A stretch of DNA of 19,767 nucleotides from an uncultured Collinsella sp. (GTDB taxonomy: Bacteria; Actinomycetota; Coriobacteriia; Coriobacteriales; Coriobacteriaceae). The notes beneath the pieces were generated by a model. The model was not told the DNA's origin. It saw only the letters and a list, made by a program, of their open reading frames with translations, and did not search any database. Shown here piece by piece: positions 1 to 6,184 of this stretch (position 1 is the stretch's first letter; each line of letters begins with the position of its first letter). The stretch spans positions 1 through 19,767 of the forward strand of contig CABUZD010000022.1 of NCBI GenBank assembly GCA_902495945.1, in the 5' to 3' direction. The position numbers and the translations under genes are program-made.

Positions 1-1
1 C

Positions 2-67
2 CTGGCAAACTTGGACACGCTCCAGATCGATATCGACTTCATCATCGCCGAGTACCGTCACAGCTAA
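2..67 (+). CDS. C-terminal end of an unidentified gene (partial)
   Basis: The window opens inside a gene. The frame starting at base 2 gives about 21 residues ending LDTLQIDIDFIIAEYRHS and then TAA at 65-67. This frame was chosen because its stop sits immediately before a strong hairpin terminator at 69-107; the other two forward frames run on through that hairpin. The tail looks helical. Too little is present to name a family, and any function would be a guess. Confidence 0.5.
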   Translation: MANLDTLQIDIDFIIAEYRHS

Positions 68-68
68 C

Positions 69-107
69 AACCTGCCAAAAAGGGACAGGTTTATTTTGGC
101 AGGTTTT
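69..107 (+). terminator. Intrinsic terminator after the partial first gene
   Basis: A perfect 12-bp inverted repeat, AACCTGCCAAAA (69-80) and TTTTGGCAGGTT (94-105), is separated by a 13-nt loop and followed by further T residues. It lies two bases after the TAA of the upstream gene. The loop contains GGGACAG, a core also seen as CTGTCCC in the repeat at 12731-12779. Confidence 0.75.
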
Positions 108-121
108 ATCTGGTCAAACGT

Positions 122-159
122 AAAGGGCCGACCGCGGAGATGCGCGATCGGCCCTTTTT
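122..159. terminator. Bidirectional hairpin terminator
   Basis: AAAGGGCCGA (122-131) pairs with TCGGCCCTTT (148-157). A run of five T follows on the plus strand and a shorter run on the minus strand. It lies between the plus-strand tail ending at 67 and the minus-strand membrane protein ending at 196, so it can stop transcription from both sides. Confidence 0.7.
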
Positions 160-195
160 AGTTACTTGGCTGCAGAGGTTATGAGAAGCGACCGC

Positions 196-597
196 TTACA
201 GGCGGTCCTTGTTCTCGGCCTTAACGGCGTGTGCCTGCTGAACAAAGAACAGGTCGTACACCACGATGACAAAGGCGCCAAAGTTGATGGCGTCGCCGCC
301 AAACGCGGGAAGCGTGAGCACCGCTTGGGCAAGCGTGGCGACCGCGGCAACAATACCGAGCTTAAACGCGCCGTCCACCTGCGAAGGCTTGTTGGCGCCC
401 TTGATACCGGCGACGCCTGCGGCAAGGTCGACGAGACCCTTGGCGATAAGCACGACCGCTGCGAGCGTGGCGTACGAACCGTACGTGGAATCAAGACCGC
501 CCGTGGCGATACCGACGCCGGCGGTGACGAGGCTGGCGATGCCCAAAACAAAGTAGATGAGAGCAAGGATTTTGAGAGTCTTGCGAGTGAAGCTCAT
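196..597 (-). CDS. Small four-helix membrane protein, function unknown
   Basis: A 133-residue protein starting MSFTRKTLKI. The ATG at 595-597 is preferred over an upstream in-frame ATG at 664-666 because a GAAAGGA ribosome binding site lies about 6 nt in front of it and the extra 23 upstream residues are not membrane-like. Four hydrophobic segments are visible at about residues 10-32, 43-66, 79-99 and 105-121, with short polar loops and a charged C-terminal tail (KAENKDRL). No catalytic motif is seen. It is transcribed alone on the minus strand and ends near the terminator at 122-159. The family is not recognised; a small integral membrane protein of the DUF type is the safe description. Confidence 0.8.
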   Translation of the reverse strand: MSFTRKTLKILALIYFVLGIASLVTAGVGIATGGLDSTYGSYATLAAVVLIAKGLVDLAAGVAGIKGANKPSQVDGAFKLGIVAAVATLAQAVLTLPAFGGDAINFGAFVIVVYDLFFVQQAHAVKAENKDRL

Positions 598-620
598 GGC
601 TGGTCCTTTCGATATGAGTA

Positions 621-633
621 CGCCAACTTGGCG
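621..633. promoter_or_regulatory. Palindrome in the membrane-protein leader
   Basis: CGCCAA-C-TTGGCG is a perfect 13-bp odd palindrome about 24 bp upstream of the membrane-protein start at 597. On the minus strand a possible promoter, TTGAAC with a 17-bp spacer and TATGTG, lies just upstream (about 648-676). This puts the palindrome near the transcription start, where an operator would fit. The regulator is unknown. Confidence 0.35.
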
Positions 634-830
634 CACCCAATGTACTGCACATATGGTGAAGCACATTGTAGTTCAACGCGGCGATGCATGCGTTTGAAAG
701 CGCATTGAGCCCGCGCAGCCAAACCCAACCTTTCAAAAAGGAAAGCTGGGCGTAAGTCAAATCGATGGCAGCGTATGCGCGGCGCTGAGATGATGAGGCC
801 GTAACAAGGAGCTGGTCTCAAGGAGGAGCT

Positions 831-974
831 ATGATGTACGGAGTCGAGCAAGTGTGTGAGCCACGGTCGTTGGGAAGGCGCATGGGTGATTCTGTGATCG
901 CTGCCGTGTGCACGGGATTGATGGCGGTGCTTTGCATTGGGATGCTGTGGGCCATGTCGCATGTGGGACAATAG
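831..974 (+). CDS. Small single-pass membrane protein (47 aa)
   Basis: A 47-codon frame starting MMYGVEQVCE and ending SHVGQ. It is preceded by an excellent AGGAGGAG Shine-Dalgarno at 821-828, which is the main reason to accept it. A basic stretch (RSLGRRMGD, residues 13-20) precedes one hydrophobic helix, about residues 22-42 (VIAAVCTGLMAVLCIGMLWAM). This suggests an anchored peptide with its short N-terminus inside, by the positive-inside rule. A second in-frame ATG directly follows the first. It lies 63 bp upstream of rsmJ on the same strand. The overall plan resembles short membrane peptides found beside housekeeping genes, but no family is recognised. Confidence 0.6.
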   Translation: MMYGVEQVCEPRSLGRRMGDSVIAAVCTGLMAVLCIGMLWAMSHVGQ

Positions 975-1037
975 CGGACGGTTGGGTGTCGGCATAAACG
1001 GCGCTCACGTATTCGTTTTGCTTGTTAAGGAGTACCC

Positions 1038-1742
1038 ATGGGCGTCGTCGATCCCTTTTCTGTTGCTCGGGCCGCGGGGCTTGAGCTGACCGGGAAGCCC
1101 GAGGGCCTCACGCTCACCGACGGCACGATGGAGCTGCGTGCCGATTTTGGCCGCATGCTTCCACGGTTCAAGCAGGGCCGTCTGCAGCAAGAGCTGCTGG
1201 TAAAGGCTGCGCGCGCAAAAGGCATCGAGCGCCCATGGGCGATTGATGCCACGGCAGGCTTTGGCGAGGATTCGCTGTTGCTGGCGGCTGCGGGCTTTAT
1301 CGTCGATCTGTACGAGCAGGATTGCGTGATTGCGGCGCTCCTCAAGGATGCCCTGGAGCGCGCGGCGGATGATCCGGCGCTTGCGGCTGTCGTGGCTCGC
1401 ATGCGCCTTCATGCGGGCGAGGACAGCATTGCCGGCCTTCGCCATACAGCAGGGCTGATCGGGCAGGGCGAGCTCACCACTCCCGACGTGGTGTATCTGG
1501 ACCCCATGTTTCCCGGGCGCACCAAGAGCGCGGCGGTTAAAAAGAAGTTCCAACTCTTGCATCATCTGGAACAGCCGTGCGCCGATGAGGAGACGTTGGT
1601 CGAAGCTGCGCTTGCGGTGCACCCGCGCAAGGTCGTTATCAAGCGACCGGTGAAGGGGCCACTGCTTGCCGGCGTTAAGCCGAGCTATCAACTTGCGGGC
1701 AAGGCCGTTCGTTACGATGTTTTGGTGCCGCCGCGCCCGTAG
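1038..1742 (+). CDS. rsmJ: RsmJ-type 16S rRNA guanine-N2 methyltransferase
   Basis: A 234-residue class I SAM-dependent methyltransferase of the RsmJ/YhiQ (DUF548) family. In E. coli this enzyme makes m2G1516 in 16S rRNA. Visible features are a flexible N-terminal part, the SAM-binding loop IDATAGFGEDS (69-79), the acidic end of the next strand near YEQD (92-95), and the family signature YLDPMFPGR (153-161), followed by KSAAVKKK and the KRP (202-204) strand near the C-terminus. Length fits the family (about 250). AAGGAG at 1027-1032 fixes the ATG at 1038. It follows the small membrane-protein gene on the same strand and may share its transcript. Family assignment is firm; the exact base modified is inferred by homology. 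Confidence 0.85.
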   Translation: MGVVDPFSVARAAGLELTGKPEGLTLTDGTMELRADFGRMLPRFKQGRLQQELLVKAARAKGIERPWAIDATAGFGEDSLLLAAAGFIVDLYEQDCVIAALLKDALERAADDPALAAVVARMRLHAGEDSIAGLRHTAGLIGQGELTTPDVVYLDPMFPGRTKSAAVKKKFQLLHHLEQPCADEETLVEAALAVHPRKVVIKRPVKGPLLAGVKPSYQLAGKAVRYDVLVPPRP

Positions 1743-1790
1743 CTTTCGTGCGATGGCCGGCGTTCCGTCAGTGCCGTGCCGATGCGGGGT

Positions 1791-2087
1791 CTATTTCCAA
1801 GGGTGCGACGTTAGGTGCCAGCCGCCGCAGTATTCGCATTTGTAGCAGGCCAAACCGCGCCGCCCGCGGTTTTCGCAGTCGGCCATAACGGCCTCGGCCT
1901 CGGCGCGTGTGTCGTAACGGTTTTTGCGTTCGCACGACTTGTAGCGCCAGGCCTCATCGCGCTCGGCGTCCAGGGCGTCGCGGCGCTCGTTTTCGCGCGC
2001 AAACAGGTCGCTCATATCGCCGCCGGTAGCAGCGCCCAAAAACTCGCTTTTGGCCTTTGACCAGGCGGCTCGCTTTTTGCTTCCCAT
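1791..2087 (-). CDS. Small zinc-ribbon protein, function unknown
   Basis: A 98-residue protein, basic at the N-terminus (MGSKKRAAWSKAKSEF) with a long charged middle (about residues 28-60). It ends in a compact metal-binding knuckle, CYKCEYCGGWHLTSHP (81-96), giving Cys81, Cys84, Cys87, His91 and His95. This C-terminal YCGGWHLTS pattern occurs in many small actinobacterial and phage-borne proteins of unknown role. GAAGGG precedes the ATG by about 10 nt. The gene diverges from the GNAT gene, with only 77 bp between the starts carrying a symmetric promoter-like element. A nucleic-acid-binding role is plausible but not shown. Confidence 0.75.
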   Translation of the reverse strand: MGSKKRAAWSKAKSEFLGAATGGDMSDLFARENERRDALDAERDEAWRYKSCERKNRYDTRAEAEAVMADCENRGRRGLACYKCEYCGGWHLTSHPWK

Positions 2088-2111
2088 CTGCTTCGCGCCC
2101 TTCTCAAAACG

Positions 2112-2143
2112 TTGGTATCATTGCTCAATCAAAGTGATACCAA
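2112..2143. promoter_or_regulatory. Symmetric bidirectional promoter/operator between divergent genes
   Basis: TTGGTATCA (2112-2120) and TGATACCAA (2135-2143) form a perfect 9-bp inverted repeat. Each strand therefore reads TTGGTA, 17 bp, TGATAC, a reasonable -35/-10 pair in both directions. Predicted transcription starts fall about 18-20 bp before each gene (GNAT at 2165, zinc-ribbon at 2087). It may be a bidirectional promoter, an operator, or both. Confidence 0.5.
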
Positions 2144-2164
2144 TAAACGTGAGGTCGCCGCGTG

Positions 2165-2653
2165 ATGATCAGAAAAACCCTCGATACCGACATTCCCGCC
2201 GTCATGGCCATCTATGATGCCGCTCGTGCCTTTATGCGCGCGCATGGCAACGCCATGCAGTGGCCCGAGGGCACGCCTTCTGCCGAGCAGCTGGCTGCCG
2301 ATATCGCCGCCGGTGGCAGCTATGTGTGTGAAGTCGACGGCCGCGTGGTGGCGACGTTTGCCTTTTTACCGGGCCCGGACGAGTGCTATGACGTCATTGA
2401 GGACGGTCAATGGCGAAGCGACACTCCGTACGCCGTACTGCACCGTGTGGCGTCCGATGGCACCGTGCACGGTATCGCGGCTGCGATGTTTGCCTTCGCT
2501 AAAGAGCGTGCCGATCACCTGCGTATCGACACGCATCAGGACAACCTGCCCATGCAGGGTGCGAGTATTAAGGCAGGGTTTGAGCGTGCCGGTGTCGTGT
2601 ATGTGTCAGACGGCACGCCGCGTGTTGCGTTCGATTGGCTGCGCGAGGCATAA
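2165..2653 (+). CDS. GNAT-family N-acetyltransferase
   Basis: A 162-residue GNAT acetyltransferase, which transfers acetyl from acetyl-CoA to an amine; the substrate is unknown. The N-terminal MIRKTLDTDIPAVMAIYD is the usual GNAT start. The central strand LHRVASDG (92-99) leads into the CoA-loop and helix region GIAAAMFAFA (103-112). RIDTHQDNLPMQGASIKAGF (120-139) is the typical motif-B segment with Asn127 and an amphipathic helix. An in-frame GTG at 2162 directly precedes the ATG at 2165. GAGG at 2151-2154 could serve either; ATG is preferred. A terminator follows at 2688-2714, so it is probably a single-gene unit. Confidence 0.85.
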   Translation: MIRKTLDTDIPAVMAIYDAARAFMRAHGNAMQWPEGTPSAEQLAADIAAGGSYVCEVDGRVVATFAFLPGPDECYDVIEDGQWRSDTPYAVLHRVASDGTVHGIAAAMFAFAKERADHLRIDTHQDNLPMQGASIKAGFERAGVVYVSDGTPRVAFDWLREA

Positions 2654-2687
2654 AGGCCGAGCCACATACCAGCGTTTCACCGAAATG

Positions 2688-2714
2688 AAAATGGCCCCGA
2701 GTGGGGCCATTTTT
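2688..2714 (+). terminator. Intrinsic terminator of the GNAT gene
   Basis: AAAATGGCCCC (2688-2698) pairs with GGGGCCATTTT (2703-2713) around a GAGT tetraloop, ending in a T run. It lies 34 bp after the acetyltransferase stop. Confidence 0.85.
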
Positions 2715-2958
2715 GGTAAAACGCGTTGTTGTGGGGCACGCGTTGTTATCGCCCCAGATGAGCCCGGGCAGACAAAAAGGGGAGGTGCCGGCTTTCGCAA
2801 GGCGCGAACCTACGAAAATCGCCGCGCGGCAACGCGGGACGATGAGCTCGGTCGGGGGATAGGGCTCGCTTCGCCCGCCGGCTCGTAAATTGTATCATCC
2901 AGTGTGGAGCGTGAACGCCCGTTGCCGCGTGCGATGGGCTCGTAATAAGAGGAGAGCC
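2715..2958 (+). promoter_or_regulatory. GC-rich leader region upstream of the ribosome-protection-like GTPase
   Basis: No convincing gene is seen here. Visible features are a 17-bp-period direct repeat of ACGCGTTGTT (2721-2730 and 2738-2747), several small GC hairpins such as GGGC/GCCC at 2862-2876, and a weak promoter candidate (TTCGCC at 2870, 17 bp, TATCAT at 2893-2898). The last points to a leader of about 55 nt before the ATG at 2959. Tet(M) genes are controlled by leader attenuation, but no clear leader peptide was found. Confidence 0.3.
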
Positions 2959-4962
2959 ATGTCGAAGCAAGCGGTCGTTGGAATCTTGGCGCATGTCGAT
3001 GCCGGCAAGACCACGTTGGCCGAGGCCATGCTGTTCAACGCGGGTCGCATCCGCAAGCGCGGCCGCGTGGACGATGGCGATTCGCATCTGGACACTAACG
3101 CGATCGAGCGCGAGCGCGGCATTACGATCTTCTCGTCGCAGGCTGTGCTTGACCACGGCGAAACTCACGTTATGCTCGTGGACGCTCCCGGCCATGTTGA
3201 TTTTTCTGCCGAGGCGGAGCGCACGCTGCGTGCCCTGGACTACGCGATTCTGGTGGTGGGCGCCAATGATGGCGTGCAGGGGCACACCGAAACCCTGTGG
3301 CGCCTGCTTGCACGCTATGACATCCCGACGTTCATCTTCATCAACAAGATCGATTTGGAGAATCCCGGCCGCGATGTTTTGCTGGCACAACTCGGGCAGC
3401 GTCTTTCCGAGGGCTGCCTGGATGCCAACGAACTGCTTGCGGGCGGCGCCGTTCAGGAGGACGCTGCTGCGTTGGACGAGGCGGCGCTCGAGGAGTTTCT
3501 TGAGGCGGGTGAGCTTTCCGTCGCGACGCTGTCGCGCATGGTTGCCAAGCGCAAGCTCTTTCCCTGCTTTGCCGGCTCGGCGCTCAAGGACCAAGGCGTG
3601 GACGAGCTGCTGGATGGCATATGCGCGCTGATGCGCGAACAGGCGTGGCTCCCGGAGTTTGCCGCGCGCGTCTATCGTGTCAGCCGCGGGGATCGCGGCG
3701 AGCGCTTGGCTTGGGTTAAAGTGACCGGCGGCACGCTGCATGCCAAACAGGTGATTAATGGACGTTCCGGTACCGAGGCGTGGGAGCAGAAGGTCGATCA
3801 GGTCCGCATCTATAACGGCGAGAAGTATGGGCTTGCCCAAGAAGTTGCTGCTGGCGGTATTTGTGCCGTGACGGGTCTTGCGCACGTTCGCCCAGGGGAC
3901 GCCCTGGGCGCGGAATCCGCGTGCGATGCGCCCGTCATTGCGCCAGTCCTCACCTATACGGTGCTTCCGGGCGAACACGATGTCCATGCGGTGTTCAAAG
4001 CGTTGACTGAGCTGGCGGACGAAGATCCCATGCTCGGCGTAAGCTGGAATACTCATCTGGAGCAGATTCACTTGCAGTTGATGGGTGCCGTGCAGCTCGA
4101 GGTCGTGCAGCGGGTGCTGGCCGATCGCTTCGGTCTTTCGATTGCGTTTGAGCCCGGCGGCATTCTCTATAAGGAGACTATTTCGCAGCCGGTCGAGGGC
4201 GTGGGCCACTTTGAGCCACTGCGCCACTATGCCGAGGTGCATCTGTGCCTGGAGCCGTTGCCAGCGGGTTCGGGCGTACAGTTTGGCACCGTGACCTCGA
4301 CCGACGAGCTCGATCTTAACTGGCAGCGTCTGGCACTCACCAACGCTATGGAGCGTGATCACCTGGGCGTGCTGACCGGCTCGCCCATCACCGATGTGCG
4401 CATTACGCTCACAGGTGGCCGCGCGCATGCCAAACACACCGAGGGCGGCGACTTTCGCCAGGCCACGTACCGCGCGATTCGCCAGGGTTTGATGCAGGCG
4501 CGTGAGGCTGGCGCGGCGGTGCTGTTGGAGCCGTGGTATCGCTTTGAGCTCGAGGTGCCGGGGGAGTGCGTGGGCCGGGCGCTCTCGGATGTCACGCGCA
4601 TGGGTGCCGAGTACGAGCCGCCGACGATGGCGGAGGGCCGGGCGAAGCTTGTGGGTCGCGTGCCGGCATCCGAGGTGCAGGATTATGCGCTGGAGGTAGC
4701 CACCTACACGAGTGGTCGCGGACATCTGTACCTAGAGTTTGCCGGCTATGCGGCTTGCCATGATGCTGAGCGCGTCATCGAGGCGGCCGCCTATGAGCCC
4801 GAGGCCGATCTGCCCAACACGCCCGATTCGGTCTTTTGCTCTCACGGTGCCGGTTACACGGTCAAATGGTACGACGTACCCGCCGCGGCGCACGTAAAGA
4901 TCGATCCCGCCACCTTCCGCCCCTGGCGAGCAGCAGACGCGGAGTTCTTCTGCCATAGGTGA
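2959..4962 (+). CDS. Tet(M)/EF-G-like translational GTPase (ribosome-protection family)
   Basis: A 667-residue translation-factor GTPase of the TetM/TetO/TetP-B branch, related to EF-G. Members bind the ribosomal A-site region and release tetracycline or rescue ribosomes. GTPase motifs are intact: AHVDAGKTT (11-19), switch I RGITI (53-57), DAPGHVDF (75-82), NKID (129-132) and GSAL (206-209). The EF-G-like domains II-V follow. The C-terminus ends in an extended PDSVFCSHGAGYTVKW segment that Tet(M) (639 aa) lacks and that is common in chromosomal 'translation factor GTPase' relatives. AAGAGGAGAG before 2959 sets the start; the frame stays open to 2890 without a better site. Its base composition matches its neighbours, so recent transfer is not indicated. 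Tetracycline resistance is not established. Confidence 0.8.
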   Translation: MSKQAVVGILAHVDAGKTTLAEAMLFNAGRIRKRGRVDDGDSHLDTNAIERERGITIFSSQAVLDHGETHVMLVDAPGHVDFSAEAERTLRALDYAILVVGANDGVQGHTETLWRLLARYDIPTFIFINKIDLENPGRDVLLAQLGQRLSEGCLDANELLAGGAVQEDAAALDEAALEEFLEAGELSVATLSRMVAKRKLFPCFAGSALKDQGVDELLDGICALMREQAWLPEFAARVYRVSRGDRGERLAWVKVTGGTLHAKQVINGRSGTEAWEQKVDQVRIYNGEKYGLAQEVAAGGICAVTGLAHVRPGDALGAESACDAPVIAPVLTYTVLPGEHDVHAVFKALTELADEDPMLGVSWNTHLEQIHLQLMGAVQLEVVQRVLADRFGLSIAFEPGGILYKETISQPVEGVGHFEPLRHYAEVHLCLEPLPAGSGVQFGTVTSTDELDLNWQRLALTNAMERDHLGVLTGSPITDVRITLTGGRAHAKHTEGGDFRQATYRAIRQGLMQAREAGAAVLLEPWYRFELEVPGECVGRALSDVTRMGAEYEPPTMAEGRAKLVGRVPASEVQDYALEVATYTSGRGHLYLEFAGYAACHDAERVIEAAAYEPEADLPNTPDSVFCSHGAGYTVKWYDVPAAAHVKIDPATFRPWRAADAEFFCHR

Positions 4963-4991
4963 TAGAGGGTCAGTTCCTTTGTCGTATGCTA

Positions 4992-5021
4992 TTGGTGTAA
5001 CTCGGTACAAGTTGGTATAAC
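4992..5021 (+). promoter_or_regulatory. Promoter of the ATPase-UvrA-like unit
   Basis: TTGGTG (4992-4997), an 18-bp spacer and TATAAC (5016-5021) lie about 35 bp before the ATG at 5056. The region also holds an imperfect direct repeat (TTGGTGTAACT and TTGGTATAACT, 20 bp apart) and a small dyad, GGTA/TACC. The TTGGTA element is shared with the promoter region at 2112-2143. Confidence 0.5.
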
Positions 5022-5055
5022 TATTACCAGGGTTTGCCAATCCGAGGAGGCCGAC

Positions 5056-6174
5056 ATGAATCCAAATCCCTTTAAGCCCACGGCTGGTAAGCGGCCTCCG
5101 ATACTCATCGGCCGCGAGTCGGTCATCGAAGATTTTGAGGAAGGACTCGACAACGGCACCGGAGCGCCAGGTAGGCTCATGCTCATTACGGGAAACCGCG
5201 GCTGCGGCAAAACGGTTCTCCTGCGGGAGCTGCAACGTCTAGCCAGCGAGCGCGGATGGGCGGTTATCTCCGATTCCGCTTCGCTTGGCTTATGCGACCG
5301 CTTAGCCGACGCGCTTCGCTCGAATAAACCCGTTGTGACGTCAATGGAATTCGGTCCGTCGTTTGGCCGGATGTCGGTCGAGGCGGCGCGAGCAAAGGGC
5401 GAGACGTTGCGAGGGCTGGTCAACGAACGCCTCAAGAAGCTCGGGCCGGGAAAGGGCTTACTGTTTGCGATTGACGAGGCCCAATCTGTGTCTATCGAGG
5501 AACTGGCGGCGCTGGCCGTTCTCTATCAACAAGTGCTCGGAGATCAAGATGCCACGGGCTTGCCCGATAGCGACCAGCGCGGTCTTGCGCTGGTTTTTGC
5601 CGGCTTGCCCAGTATGGTTGATGACTTGCTCGAAGAGCCGAGCGTAACGTTTTTGCGCCGCGCCCAGCAGCGTACGCTGGGGGCGATTTCTTTGCCCAAG
5701 GTGCGCGATTCATATATCCAGACGGTCAAAGGCGCTGGTCTTTGCGTTGATGCGGAGACGGCGGACCTTGCGGCACACAAGAGCATGGGGCATCCCTATA
5801 TGGTCCAGCTGGTGGGATATTACATGTGGCGGGCTGCTGTCCGGCGTGACTCGCGGGTCATTGAAGAGCGCGATGTCGAGGCTGGCTACGCCGATGCCGT
5901 CTCCGAGTTCTATGAAGCGGTCGACGCGCCCCTGTATTACGGGCTGCGCAGCCCACAGCGCCTCTTTATCGAGGCCATGGCGGTTGACGAGGACAAGCCG
6001 ACGCGCATGGCGGACATCATTGAGCGCTGCGATCGCACCCAGAGCTGGGCGAGTAAATATCGCGCAAGCCTGATTCGCGAGCGCGTCATCGAAGCTGCCG
6101 GATACGGCCTCGTCCGGTTTACCGTGCCCATGCTGGGCGCGTACATTCGCGATCGAGTTTTATGGCATGAGTAG
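5056..6174 (+). CDS. ORC/STAND-like P-loop ATPase with C-terminal winged helix (copy 1)
   Basis: A 372-residue AAA-type ATPase. Walker A is GNRGCGKT (46-53), Walker B LLFAIDEA (135-142), and a sensor-like strand FAGLP (181-185) is followed by FLRRAQQ (199-205). A helical lid includes GHPYMVQLVGYYMWRA (245-260). The C-terminal part, about 297-360, reads as a winged-helix DNA-binding domain. GAGGAGG at 5044-5050 supports the ATG. The stop overlaps or abuts the UvrA-like gene, so the two are translationally coupled. It is clearly paralogous to the minus-strand ATPase at 8720-9820 (shared FLRRAQQ, AGLP and GFP/GHP-LLQLVGY blocks). The role is not known; ATP-dependent DNA binding or switching is inferred from the architecture. 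Confidence 0.8.
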   Translation: MNPNPFKPTAGKRPPILIGRESVIEDFEEGLDNGTGAPGRLMLITGNRGCGKTVLLRELQRLASERGWAVISDSASLGLCDRLADALRSNKPVVTSMEFGPSFGRMSVEAARAKGETLRGLVNERLKKLGPGKGLLFAIDEAQSVSIEELAALAVLYQQVLGDQDATGLPDSDQRGLALVFAGLPSMVDDLLEEPSVTFLRRAQQRTLGAISLPKVRDSYIQTVKGAGLCVDAETADLAAHKSMGHPYMVQLVGYYMWRAAVRRDSRVIEERDVEAGYADAVSEFYEAVDAPLYYGLRSPQRLFIEAMAVDEDKPTRMADIIERCDRTQSWASKYRASLIRERVIEAAGYGLVRFTVPMLGAYIRDRVLWHE

Positions 6175-6184
6175 GGTGATAAAG

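Noticed and set aside
166..708. A plus-strand frame across the four-helix membrane protein
   Set aside because: The minus-strand reading has four clean membrane helices and a ribosome binding site; this frame is highly charged and has neither.
723..750. A weak hairpin around CCTTTCAAAAAGGAAAG
   Set aside because: The stem is imperfect, is not followed by a T tract and does not follow any gene end.
2715..2958. A structured RNA gene or riboswitch in the GC-rich gap
   Set aside because: Only short GC hairpins and a small direct repeat are visible; no match to a recognisable RNA core could be made by eye.
2746..4725. A 659-codon open frame on the minus strand
   Set aside because: It lies antisense to the clearly conserved Tet(M)-like GTPase, has Arg/His-rich low-information sequence and no ribosome binding site. 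It is a by-product of GC-rich codon use.
2959..4962. Calling the GTPase a tetracycline resistance gene
   Set aside because: Family membership is clear, but the C-terminal extension and host-like composition point to a resident paralog; resistance cannot be read from the sequence.
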